A program made the position numbers and the translations under genes. The notes beneath the pieces were generated by a model. That model was not told the DNA's origin, searched no databases, and saw nothing but the letters and a program-made list of their open reading frames with translations. From the NCBI GenBank assembly GCA_963799425.1, contig CAWCXA010000020.1:124001-188000 (forward strand): a stretch of DNA of 64,000 nucleotides, written 5' to 3'. This DNA is from CAVWSM01 sp963799425 (GTDB lineage Bacteria > Actinomycetota > Actinomycetes > Jiangellales > Jiangellaceae). This document shows, piece after piece, positions 16,677 to 23,951 of the stretch (position 1 is the first letter of the stretch; each line of letters opens with the position of its first letter).

Positions 16677-17462
16677 TCAGGCAGGAGATGTGCTCGGCCC
16701 GGGCTCTGTGTTGGGGGCGTTGCGTGTTCGCGGGCTGTGCTCAGCGAACGAGGACCCCTGCTCCCTCAGACTGCGCATGACAGAGCCGCTGCGAGGCGGG
16801 GTGGCGGTCCCGTAGACCCGCTCGGAGTGAGCAGCGAACGCTCGCGGACCTTGCTCCTCCAGAACAGCACGAGCTTCTGGTGGCAGTCCCGACAGAGTTC
16901 TCTGGAGCTCTTCGGGGGTCGCTTCGTAAAGGGTCATTCCAAAAACCAATGGGACTTTATCCTGGGGGATGGCTCGGCCGCTCTCGCTGGCCATGGCCTG
17001 CCATTCAGCCTCGGTTATGTACTTCGCCGCGAGCGGGAGTACTCGTTGCTCCTCGAGATGCATATGCTCATCGAGGGCAAGAATCAACTCGTCGAGGATA
17101 TCGGCTAGAGCTGCCGTGGCTCCCGGCGCGGGGTTTGCGCGCCAGGCGAAAGCCGCCTCATCCGCTTCGGTATTCAGTCGTTCGATGGTTTCGTGCTGAC
17201 CTTCCATCAAGAGGACGATCGGAGCAACTTCTCGCCCCGCACGATCGAGCAGCCTCGGCCACAGATGTAGGTCCTCGCTGTGGTGATGCGCATAGAGGTA
17301 GATGCTCAAAATGTCGATGTGGTCGCCAATTGCCTGCGATCTTTGAACGTCACCTGCCGGCACGTTTCGGACCAAGCTCGGCAGAGCACCGAACTCTCGA
17401 CGGAACGCCGTGTGCACCGCGTACATATCGCGGGTGTCCGCGTGCGAACCATTGTCCGCCAT
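16677..17462 (-). CDS. Hemerythrin HHE domain protein
   Basis: A 261-residue protein whose first 160 residues form a hemerythrin-like four-helix bundle. Candidate iron ligands are in VHTAFRRE, YLYAHHHSEDLHLWPRLLD, EGQHETIERL and LDEHMHLEEQRVLPLA, which is the HHE cation-binding pattern. A polar C-terminal tail (APNTEPGPSTSPA) is probably disordered. Such proteins bind oxygen, sense iron or NO, or handle oxidants. The ATG at 17462 follows GGGGAGAAG. A strong hairpin separates it from the next same-strand gene upstream. Confidence 0.88.
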   Translation of the reverse strand: MADNGSHADTRDMYAVHTAFRREFGALPSLVRNVPAGDVQRSQAIGDHIDILSIYLYAHHHSEDLHLWPRLLDRAGREVAPIVLLMEGQHETIERLNTEADEAAFAWRANPAPGATAALADILDELILALDEHMHLEEQRVLPLAAKYITEAEWQAMASESGRAIPQDKVPLVFGMTLYEATPEELQRTLSGLPPEARAVLEEQGPRAFAAHSERVYGTATPPRSGSVMRSLREQGSSFAEHSPRTRNAPNTEPGPSTSPA

Positions 17463-17501
17463 CTTCTCCCCTTGATTTGTTAAAGCCCGCTAACAGACCT
17501 C

Positions 17502-17538
17502 GGGCAGCGGCATGCGGTTCTTGCAGCTGCCGCTGCCC
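17502..17538 (-). terminator. Strong hairpin, likely terminator
   Basis: GGGCAGCGGCA and TGCCGCTGCCC form a perfect 11-bp stem with a 15-base loop. It lies 28 bp past the stop of the membrane protein at 17566. No T-run follows, which is common for actinobacterial terminators. It probably insulates the hemerythrin gene from the upstream unit. Confidence 0.6.
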
Positions 17539-17565
17539 AAGGTGTGGCCAGTTGGAGGACCCGGC

Positions 17566-18057
17566 TCAGCGCCCTTGCGCCGCTGCGCCCGCAGCGTGCC
17601 GGCGGGTTCGAAGGGAGAGGACCAGACCCACGATGGCGAGGACGAACGCGGCAGTTTCGGCCACGGCAGATCCCCGTTTGCCCGGCAGGTCCCACGTGGG
17701 CTCGTACATGTCGGGCAAGGGACCGAGCCGCCCGACATCGACATACGTGTAGAGGAACACCGCTCCCGCGGCGCTGGCAGCCACCAGCGCCGCGATCCCC
17801 CACACAACGGGGTGCGGCTTGATAAGGAGCGCGATCGCGACGACGACGGCGACCGTGGCTTGAGCTCGGAACAGCCACCCTTCACTGAGGGTGGACGTCG
17901 TGACGGAGTCGTAGAAGTTGGCGTCGTGGAAATGCACGTAGGCATCGACCAGCAAGAGCGCGGCTGTCGCTAGTCCGAGCACGCGCTGGAGCACGTACAC
18001 GCCGCTTTGCCTCGAAGTGCGCACGCCCTGTGCGCCGCTATCCATTGCCGTCGACAT
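17566..18057 (-). CDS. Four-helix membrane protein next to COG4315 lipoprotein
   Basis: A 163-residue protein with four hydrophobic helices: VLGLATAALLLVDAYVHF, AQATVAVVVAIALLI, WGIAALVAASAAGAVFLY and TAAFVLAIVGLVLSL. No named domain is recognised, though the VDAYVHFHDA and DMYEPTWDLPGKR segments look conserved. I chose the ATG at 18057, preceded by AAGGGAAAG; a longer frame upstream runs through the Pro/Ala repeats of the neighbouring lipoprotein gene and is a shadow. It starts 41 bp after that gene, so the two probably form an operon acting at the cell envelope. Confidence 0.75.
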   Translation of the reverse strand: MSTAMDSGAQGVRTSRQSGVYVLQRVLGLATAALLLVDAYVHFHDANFYDSVTTSTLSEGWLFRAQATVAVVVAIALLIKPHPVVWGIAALVAASAAGAVFLYTYVDVGRLGPLPDMYEPTWDLPGKRGSAVAETAAFVLAIVGLVLSLRTRRHAAGAAAQGR

Positions 18058-18098
18058 CGAATGCTTTCCCTTCTGCGCCTCCGCAAGACGCGGGTGGA

Positions 18099-18761
18099 TC
18101 AGTAGCTGGGCGCCATCGGCGCTTGGCTCGGGGAGCTGGGTGCCACTGGCGCCTGACTCGGGGAGCTGGGCGCCACCGGAGCCTGAGCCGGGGCGTTCGT
18201 CGCGGGTGCCTGCCCCGAGCTGTTCGAGCTGGAGTTCGTGACCGAATCCCCAGCAGGCGACAGGGCAAACCACAGTCCGCCGTTGAGCTCCTTGCCCTCA
18301 CCATTGGTCTGACCCGGCTTGGAGTCACCGGCGAAGGTGTAGACGGGATGGCCGGCAACAGTCAGCTGCTCGGTACCATCCGGCCGGGTAGTCTCACCGA
18401 GCTTGGCGTCGACGCCGGACAGCGAGGCCGGCAGAGTCGCGGGCGCCTTCACGGGTGGCCACGCCGCAACGCACGCGGCTTGCGTGCAAGCCGACTGGCC
18501 GTTCGTGTCGTTCGCAAAGTCGTAGAGCGTCATGCCGTTGCCGTCGACGAGGATCGTGCCAAGCGACGTGGGCTGCGCGCTCACAAGGTCCCCGGTCGCC
18601 ATCGGAACAGGCGCCGCCGACGACCCGGAAGAGCTGCTTCCCGAGTCGTCGGAGTTGCCACAGGCGGCGGTGACCAGTGCAAGAGCGGCGACCGCGACGG
18701 ACATCGCCGCGACTCCGCCTCGCCGGGGCCGGGCAACTGCCGGCTTGTTGAACACAAACAT
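18099..18761 (-). CDS. COG4315 secreted lipoprotein with Pro/Ala tail repeats
   Basis: A 220-residue predicted lipoprotein. The signal peptide ends in the lipobox LVTAAC at about residues 29-34. Residues about 60-170 hold the repeat typical of COG4315 proteins: LGTILVDGNGMTLYDFANDT, CTQAACVAAWPPV, and HPVYTFAGDSKPGQTNGEG. The C-terminal 45 residues are Pro/Ala/Ser-rich (QAPVAPSSPS repeats), which may span the cell wall. The ATG at 18761 follows AAGGAGG. The function of the family is unknown. It is followed by a four-helix membrane protein. Confidence 0.82.
   Translation of the reverse strand: MFVFNKPAVARPRRGGVAAMSVAVAALALVTAACGNSDDSGSSSSGSSAAPVPMATGDLVSAQPTSLGTILVDGNGMTLYDFANDTNGQSACTQAACVAAWPPVKAPATLPASLSGVDAKLGETTRPDGTEQLTVAGHPVYTFAGDSKPGQTNGEGKELNGGLWFALSPAGDSVTNSSSNSSGQAPATNAPAQAPVAPSSPSQAPVAPSSPSQAPMAPSY
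18118..18177. repeat. 30-bp tandem repeat encoding Pro/Ala decapeptides
   Basis: Two full and one partial copy of a 30-bp unit containing CTCGGGGAGCTGGG encode the QAPVAPSSPS decapeptide at the lipoprotein C-terminus. The in-frame unit length suggests recent slippage expansion. Confidence 0.7.
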
Positions 18762-18901
18762 TCGTGCCTCCTTGAAAGGGAACTGCTACCGCTCTCCACG
18801 TTCGCCGTTCGCAGCTGCGGTGTCTTCACAGGAGGCGGCCAGTTCCCCTACCGGCTAGCAGGAAGAACAGGAGTCCAGCAGGCGGCGATACCTGTGACTC
18901 C

Positions 18902-19660
18902 CTAAAGCGCGGCGTCCCTATCGACTAGGAAGCCAGCCCAGGACTGGCTCACCGGCATCAACTCCAGCCGGTTTATGTTGATGTGGGGTGGCTGGGTCGC
19001 AATCCAGAAGATCATTTCGGAGATATCCTGAGCGGTCAGGGGTTTCGCGCCCTGGTAGAGGGCATCCGACGCCGCCTGGTTGCCACCGGTGCGCACGAGC
19101 GTGAACTCTGTCTCAGCCATGCCTGGCTCGATTGAAGTCACGCGTACGCCCTTGCCGTGAAGGTCGCACCTCAACTCGCGGGAGAACTGCTGCACGAACG
19201 CCTTGGTTCCGCCGTAGACATTGCCGCCCTCGTAGGGATAGCTGGCGGCGACCGAACTGAGATTGACGATGACACCCTTGCGCTCGATCAACGTCGGCAA
19301 CACCTTGTGGGTGATTGTCACCAGGCCGGTGATGTTGGTCTCGATCATCGCCGTCCAGTCCGCCAGGCTGGCCTGGGGCGCAGAGGCGGTCCCGAGGGCG
19401 AGGCCGGCGTTGTTCACCAGGACGTCAATCCCCCCGAACGGCTCGGGGAGATCCGCGAGCGCCGCATCGACGGCCGCCGCATTGCGCACATCGAAGGGCA
19501 CAGCAACAACGGCCTCCGGACCAAAGTCCCTCACGAGGGTGAGGAGGCGTTCGGCGCGCCGCCCGGTCGCCACGACACGCCAGCCCGCCTGGGCGAACTG
19601 CCGCGCCGTCGCGGCGCCGAAGCCCGAGGTCGCACCGGTGATCAGCGCGGTCTTGGTCAT
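18902..19660 (-). CDS. SDR-family NAD(P)-dependent oxidoreductase (YdfG-like)
   Basis: A 252-residue classical short-chain dehydrogenase. The cofactor motif is TALITGATSGFGAATARQF, NNAG is in DVLVNNAGLALG, the catalytic Ser is in NLSSVAASYPYEGG, and YGGTK holds the Tyr and Lys. The C-terminal RLELMPVSQSWAGF is typical of YdfG-type 3-hydroxy acid or serine dehydrogenases that use NADP. The ATG at 19660 follows GGGAG. It lies 17 bp after the DUF4062 gene, so the two may be cotranscribed. The substrate is inferred from family resemblance only. Confidence 0.87.
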   Translation of the reverse strand: MTKTALITGATSGFGAATARQFAQAGWRVVATGRRAERLLTLVRDFGPEAVVAVPFDVRNAAAVDAALADLPEPFGGIDVLVNNAGLALGTASAPQASLADWTAMIETNITGLVTITHKVLPTLIERKGVIVNLSSVAASYPYEGGNVYGGTKAFVQQFSRELRCDLHGKGVRVTSIEPGMAETEFTLVRTGGNQAASDALYQGAKPLTAQDISEMIFWIATQPPHININRLELMPVSQSWAGFLVDRDAAL

Positions 19661-19677
19661 CACGTTCTCCCTCGTCG

Positions 19678-20217
19678 TCAGCCTGGGTGATCGAGATCCG
19701 CCTCAACGCGGGAACGCAGAGCGGCAGCTACGTGGTCGAAGGCCGCGCACGCGTTCATGCTGGCGCCGGCGGCCCCCTCAGCCCGCTCATCAGGGGTGTG
19801 GAACGGTTTGTAGGAGACGGTGGCGTCGCGTTTCATCCGCTCGAGCAGCTCGGTCAGCCGATCCTCGCGCTGCTCAGCTGGTCCCTTGACGTACAGGAGC
19901 TGCGGCATGCTGGCTGACAGCTCGTACTCGTCCTCGAGTCCCGAGATGGACTCTCCCGGAACCACCGATCCATAGCTCTGCCAGTAGAGGCCGACGAAGA
20001 CATGGCTCTGCCGCAGGTAGGCACGATAGAGCGACTGCGGGGTATGCGGCCTTGCTCCGAGCTCGAACATGACCGGCGTGAGGAGCAGTCGCTCGATCGC
20101 TGTCCGAGCTGCGGCTCGTTCCTCGGCGAGCTCGCCGAGTGTTGAGCTCACAAAGACCCTCAGCCGCTGATCCGGCGTACGGATCACCCCTGTCGGGCCC
20201 TCGCCAGCCACCGTCAT
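19678..20217 (-). CDS. Stand-alone DUF4062 domain protein
   Basis: A 179-residue protein made of one DUF4062 domain: LRVFVSSTLGELAEERAAA, FELGARPHTPQSLYRAYLRQ, VFVGLYWQSYGSVVPGESIS, EDEYELS and ATVSYKPFHTPDE. In many actinobacteria this TIR-like module is the N-terminus of large NTPase or signalling regulators; here the frame ends soon after the domain. The ATG at 20217 follows GGAGG with a spacing of five. The protein could be a natural short form or a remnant of a longer gene, although I see no NTPase-like sequence downstream. Its role is unknown. Confidence 0.75.
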   Translation of the reverse strand: MTVAGEGPTGVIRTPDQRLRVFVSSTLGELAEERAAARTAIERLLLTPVMFELGARPHTPQSLYRAYLRQSHVFVGLYWQSYGSVVPGESISGLEDEYELSASMPQLLYVKGPAEQREDRLTELLERMKRDATVSYKPFHTPDERAEGAAGASMNACAAFDHVAAALRSRVEADLDHPG

Positions 20218-20305
20218 GACTGCCTCCACCATCAGGCACCGCAACAGTACCCACGAGACAGGACCGGCCCCGCGAACAGCGGTATCGGCGGCACAGGCTC
20301 TGGCT

Positions 20306-20311
20306 TACGAT
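20306..20311 (+). promoter_or_regulatory. -10 element of leaderless molbindin transcript
   Basis: TACGAT ends six bases before the ATG at 20318, and no ribosome site is present. Transcription would begin at or next to the start codon, the common leaderless arrangement of actinobacteria. Confidence 0.5.
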
Positions 20312-20317
20312 CCCGCC

Positions 20318-20527
20318 ATGAGGATCAGCGCACGCAACCAGATCACGGCCCGAGTCACCGGCATTAACGAGGGAGCGGCCATCGCGAACGTCGAGTTGGA
20401 CGCCAATGGCGTGCGCCTGGTCGCCTCGATCACGGTCGAGGCGGTCCGCGACCTCGGCATCGTCGAAGGCAGCGAGGTCACTGCCTTCATCAAGGCCTCG
20501 GACGTGATTCTGGGCGTAGAGGCCTAG
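20318..20527 (+). CDS. mop: Molbindin (single Mop/TOBE domain protein)
   Basis: A 69-residue protein consisting of one Mop domain: MRISARNQITARVTGINEGA, then ANVELDANGVRLVASITVEA and VEGSEVTAFIKASDVILGVE. Mop proteins assemble into hexamers that bind molybdate or tungstate and serve as a store or sensor. The ATG at 20318 is leaderless, with TACGAT just upstream. Its last 38 bases overlap the convergent end of modC at 20490. Context with the mod operon makes molybdate handling very likely. Confidence 0.88.
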   Translation: MRISARNQITARVTGINEGAAIANVELDANGVRLVASITVEAVRDLGIVEGSEVTAFIKASDVILGVEA

Positions 20528-21626
20528 CTAACTTCGCGTCTCGATTTGACGAGTGCGAGTACACCTCGAGGTCGGTGGCTTTGACGCTGAGCCAGACCTG
20601 GCTGCCGGACCGCAGGGCGAGGTCGGCGATCGCCGCGGGGGTGACGTCGACCAGGGCGTCGGGTCGGCCGCCGAGGTCGAGCCGCACCCGGTCGGCGAGC
20701 AGAGTGAGGCCCGCGATGGTGGCTGGCCAACTGTTTCGGGCGCTGCTCGCCTCGGGACGGTGCGTGCTGATCAGGACCGAGGATGGGCGCATCGCCACCA
20801 GCACGTCACCGTGGTCGTGGTGGTCGGGGACCACGAAGCTGCCTCCACCGTTGAGGGTGACATGTGGCCCATCGGCGCGGCCTGCGTACAGGTTCAGACC
20901 AACGAGTTTGGCGACGTACTCGGTAGCGGGTTGCCGCGCGACGCGCGCGGGGGTCCCTTGCTGGACTATGCGGCCGTTTTCGAGCACGAGCAGCCTGTCA
21001 GCCAGCACGAGTGCCTCGAGTGGGTCGTGGGTGACCAGCAGGCTCGGCCCGTCGAAATCGGCCAGGTGCTGACGTAGTTCGGTTTGCACGTCGAGACGGG
21101 TCCGTGCGTCCAGCGCGGCCAGGGGCTCGTCGAGCAGAAGCATGACGGGGTCGCCCGCTAGGGCGCGGGCGAGCGCCACCCGTTGGGCCTGCCCGCCGGA
21201 CAGTTGGGCCGGCTTGCGCCTGGCAAGTGCAGTGAGGTCGAGCCGATCCATCCAATGGTGCGCTTTGGTCGTCGAGGCGCTCCGGCCCAGCCCGCGGGCG
21301 CGTGGTGAGAACGCAACGTTGTCCTGCACGGTCAAGTGCGGGAATAGCCGGTAGTTCTGGAACACGAAGCCGACCGGCCGTCCGGCGGCCTCGACGAACT
21401 GCCCGTTCGTCGCGTCGTCCATGACCTCGCCGGCCAGTTCGATGCGGCCGCCTGTCAGCGGGATGAGTCCGGCCAGCGCGCTGAGCAGCGTGGTCTTCCC
21501 TGACCCGTTCGGTCCGAGCACACCGAGCACCTCACCGGGGCCGACTTTGAAGGTGACGCTGAGCTCGAACTCCCCGCGCCGCACCTGCGCGTCGACCGCG
21601 AGGCCGGCATTGTCTGAGGCCGTCAC
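20490..21626 (-). CDS. modC: Molybdate ABC transporter ATP-binding protein ModC
   Basis: A 378-residue ABC ATPase. Walker A is GPNGSGKTT, the Q-loop is VFQNYRLFPHLTV, the signature is LSGGQAQRVALARAL and Walker B is MLLLDEPLAALD, followed by the switch His in VTHDPLEA. The C-terminal third is a TOBE/Mop-like regulatory domain (VDVTPAAIADLALRSGSQVW). It powers molybdate import at the inner face of the membrane. The GTG at 21626 overlaps the modB stop (GTGA), with GGAGG eight bases upstream. The 3' end overlaps the molbindin gene on the other strand. Confidence 0.93.
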   Translation of the reverse strand: MTASDNAGLAVDAQVRRGEFELSVTFKVGPGEVLGVLGPNGSGKTTLLSALAGLIPLTGGRIELAGEVMDDATNGQFVEAAGRPVGFVFQNYRLFPHLTVQDNVAFSPRARGLGRSASTTKAHHWMDRLDLTALARRKPAQLSGGQAQRVALARALAGDPVMLLLDEPLAALDARTRLDVQTELRQHLADFDGPSLLVTHDPLEALVLADRLLVLENGRIVQQGTPARVARQPATEYVAKLVGLNLYAGRADGPHVTLNGGGSFVVPDHHDHGDVLVAMRPSSVLISTHRPEASSARNSWPATIAGLTLLADRVRLDLGGRPDALVDVTPAAIADLALRSGSQVWLSVKATDLEVYSHSSNRDAKLARPLRPESRPRP

Positions 21627-22483
21627 GGTGCAACACCTCCACGCAGCCACCGGTCGCGCAGGCTCACCAGCACGGTCACGGAGACGAGCAGGAGCACCAG
21701 GCTCAGCGCGATCGCCGCGTCCGGGTCCTGCTCGAGCGCGTAGTAGACCGCGATCGGCATCGTCTCGGTCCGCCCGGGGAAACTGCCGGCGAAGGTGATC
21801 GTGGCGCCGAACTCACCCAGCGCCCGGGCCCAGCACAACACCGCCCCGGCGACAAGTGAGGGTGCGATGAGCGGCACAGTGACGCGACGGAACACGGTCA
21901 TCCGCGAGGCACCCAAGGTGGCCGCGGCCTGCTCGTAGCCCTGGTCAGCAGACCGCAACGCCCCTTCGACGGTGACTATCAAGAACGGCATCGCGACGAA
22001 GGTTTCGGCAAGCACCACGGCAAGTGGCGTGAAGGGAATGGTCAGCCCGAACCACTCGTCCAGGTACCTGCCCACGAAACCGCGGCGACCGAATGCCAGG
22101 AGCAGGGCTACTCCCCCGACCACCGGCGGCAGCACCAACGGCAAGGTCACCAACGCACGCACCAGCCGCTGCCCCGGAAAGCTCCCCCTGGCCAGCAGCC
22201 ACGCCAACGGCACACCGATGACGACCGAGATGACGGTGGCCACCGATGCGGTCCACAAGGACAGCTGCAGCGCCTGAGTGGCGTCCGAGCCACTCAGGAT
22301 CGTCCACAGCCGCCCCCAGGGGGCACGAACAATCAGTCCGGCCAGCGGCAGGACAAGAAAGGCAACCGCGATCACAGCGGGTACGAGCAGTGGTGCGGGG
22401 GCGCGCCGCGAGCTCTCGCCACGAGTGACCCGCCGCAGACGCTCGCGGGCCGTCAGGCGGGTCGGGGTGGCGAGAGACTCCAC
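21623..22483 (-). CDS. modB: Molybdate ABC transporter permease ModB
   Basis: A 286-residue permease with about six helices. The first is LLVPAVIAVAFLVLPLAGLI, and the conserved cytoplasmic EAA loop reads YEQAAATLGASRMTVFRRVT. GEFGATITFAGSFPGRTETM near the C-terminus is diagnostic of ModB/CysT-type oxyanion permeases. The GTG start at 22483 lies 18 bp after modA. It forms the membrane channel for ModC and ModA. Confidence 0.92.
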   Translation of the reverse strand: MESLATPTRLTARERLRRVTRGESSRRAPAPLLVPAVIAVAFLVLPLAGLIVRAPWGRLWTILSGSDATQALQLSLWTASVATVISVVIGVPLAWLLARGSFPGQRLVRALVTLPLVLPPVVGGVALLLAFGRRGFVGRYLDEWFGLTIPFTPLAVVLAETFVAMPFLIVTVEGALRSADQGYEQAAATLGASRMTVFRRVTVPLIAPSLVAGAVLCWARALGEFGATITFAGSFPGRTETMPIAVYYALEQDPDAAIALSLVLLLVSVTVLVSLRDRWLRGGVAP

Positions 22484-22501
22484 GGGGACGTCGTATCCGG
22501 G

Positions 22502-23305
22502 CTAGGGCTGCGCGAACCCGGCGTCGGTGAGCACGCTCTGGCCCTCGGGTGACAGCACGAACGCTACGAACGCCTCGGCGACCGCCGCGTTGCCGGACTC
22601 GGTGAGCGTCGCGATCGGGTACGAGGTGGACGCGTTCACGTCGTCGGGGATCTCGATCCCCGCGACTGCGTCACCGGCGGCCTGCACGTCGGTCACGTAC
22701 ACGACGCCCGCGTCGACTTCACCCAGCTGCACCTTGCTGAGCACGGCCCTGACGTCGGGCTCGAGCGTCACTGGGGTGACCGTGATGCCGGCGTTGCTGA
22801 ACACCTCCGCCGCGACCGAGCCGCAGGGCACCTGCGACTGGCACAGCGCCACCTTCACCGCGGAGTTGGCCAGGTCGTCAACCCCCGTGACATTCGCCGG
22901 GTTCGACGGGGGGACGGCGATCTCCATGACGTTGTTGGCAAACGTCGTTGGGTCGTCCGCGTTCCCCGCCTCCACCACCTGGTCCATGGTGCTCCCGCTG
23001 GCCGAGGCGAAGACGTCGGCCGGTGCCCCTGAGTTGATCTGCTCAGCGAGTGAGGAACTGGCCGCGAAGCTGAACGTCACTGTGACCCCGGGGTTCGCGT
23101 CCTCGAACTGGAACCCCAGCTCGGTGAACGCGTCGGTCAACGACGCAGCCGCGAACACCGTGATCGATCCGGACAGCGACTCCGACGAGGCGCCGTCGCT
23201 GGCCGATGGTGCGGAACCCGCGTCGTCGTCGTCGGAGCCGCAGCCGGCCAGTGCGGCGGCAAGCGCCCCGGCGAGAACAATCGAGACAGCAGAGCGGAGA
23301 CGCAT
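22502..23305 (-). CDS. modA: Molybdate-binding lipoprotein ModA
   Basis: A 267-residue substrate-binding lipoprotein. The signal peptide ends with LAAALAGC (lipobox). The mature protein has ITVFAAASLTDAFTELGFQF, FAASSSLAEQINSGAPADVF and VGVVYVTDVQAAGDAV-like periplasmic-binding motifs; the Ser-rich anion-binding loops (AAASL and AASSSLA) are present. The ATG at 23305 follows AAGGAG. It begins 36 bp after the ModE-like regulator and is the first transport gene of the operon. Confidence 0.93.
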   Translation of the reverse strand: MRLRSAVSIVLAGALAAALAGCGSDDDDAGSAPSASDGASSESLSGSITVFAAASLTDAFTELGFQFEDANPGVTVTFSFAASSSLAEQINSGAPADVFASASGSTMDQVVEAGNADDPTTFANNVMEIAVPPSNPANVTGVDDLANSAVKVALCQSQVPCGSVAAEVFSNAGITVTPVTLEPDVRAVLSKVQLGEVDAGVVYVTDVQAAGDAVAGIEIPDDVNASTSYPIATLTESGNAAVAEAFVAFVLSPEGQSVLTDAGFAQP

Positions 23306-23340
23306 CTGTGCTCCTTGGTTGTGGTTCGCCAACGGCGAGA

Positions 23341-23751
23341 TCATCGGATGCTCGGGATTTCGATCGACACGTTCGTCGCCTTCACCGCCGCCACGGCGAG
23401 CACACCCGGCTCCAGACCGAGCTCGTCGGCAGCCTCACGACTGAGCAGAGAGACAAACCGGTGCGGCCCAGCCTGGATCTCCACCTGCGCCATCACCGTG
23501 TCCCTCACGACACGCGTCACGAGACCGCTGAACCGGTTGCGCACCGAGTGCGCCACCACCGGGGGATCGTCGTCTTGACCGCCCGCGTCGGCCAGCTCCT
23601 GCGCGAAACGCGCTAAATCCACCCCGTCAATGGCTGCCCGGCCGGACGCATCGGTGGTCGTCTCGAACCGCCCGGACTCCGCCCAGCGACGCACCGTGTC
23701 GTCGCTGACCCCGAGCAGATTCGCCGCTTCCTTGATCCGAAACTTCGGCAC
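23341..23751 (-). CDS. ModE-like regulator: helix-turn-helix plus Mop domain
   Basis: A 136-residue protein joining an excisionase/MerR-like helix-turn-helix (IKEAANLLGVSDDTVRRWAE, residues about 6-25) to a single Mop/TOBE domain (NRFSGLVTRVVRDTVMAQVE, then GVLAVAAVKATNVSIEI). This is the actinobacterial counterpart of ModE: the Mop domain senses molybdate and the HTH controls the operon. It differs from E. coli ModE in its HTH type and in having one Mop domain. The GTG at 23751 is leaderless, with TACACT six bases upstream. It leads the mod operon and diverges from the sensor kinase gene. Confidence 0.85.
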   Translation of the reverse strand: MPKFRIKEAANLLGVSDDTVRRWAESGRFETTTDASGRAAIDGVDLARFAQELADAGGQDDDPPVVAHSVRNRFSGLVTRVVRDTVMAQVEIQAGPHRFVSLLSREAADELGLEPGVLAVAAVKATNVSIEIPSIR

Positions 23752-23757
23752 GGGCGA

Positions 23758-23763
23758 AGTGTA
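23758..23763 (-). promoter_or_regulatory. -10 element of leaderless mod operon transcript
   Basis: TACACT on the minus strand ends six bases before the GTG at 23751. As with the molbindin gene, no ribosome site is present, so this is a likely leaderless promoter for regulator-modABC. Confidence 0.5.
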
Positions 23764-23951
23764 ACCGCAGATGCGGTCGATTCCGCGAGTCTCTTACTCA
23801 CGTACCGTTGGATTGGCCTATCCGGCCCGCATGGGCGGTGATCGGGAATCATGCTCCCGAAGGCGGCCCGGATGCAGGATGCTGGTTCTGACTTTCGCCT
23901 CGCGCCGGGACGAAGCCGCCAGCCCGTCCGTCACACCGCTGTGGAGGACCA

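Noticed and set aside
16677..18905. Long plus-strand frames across the hemerythrin and lipoprotein genes
   Set aside because: They lack family features and cross known minus-strand genes with signal peptide, lipobox and hemerythrin ligands.
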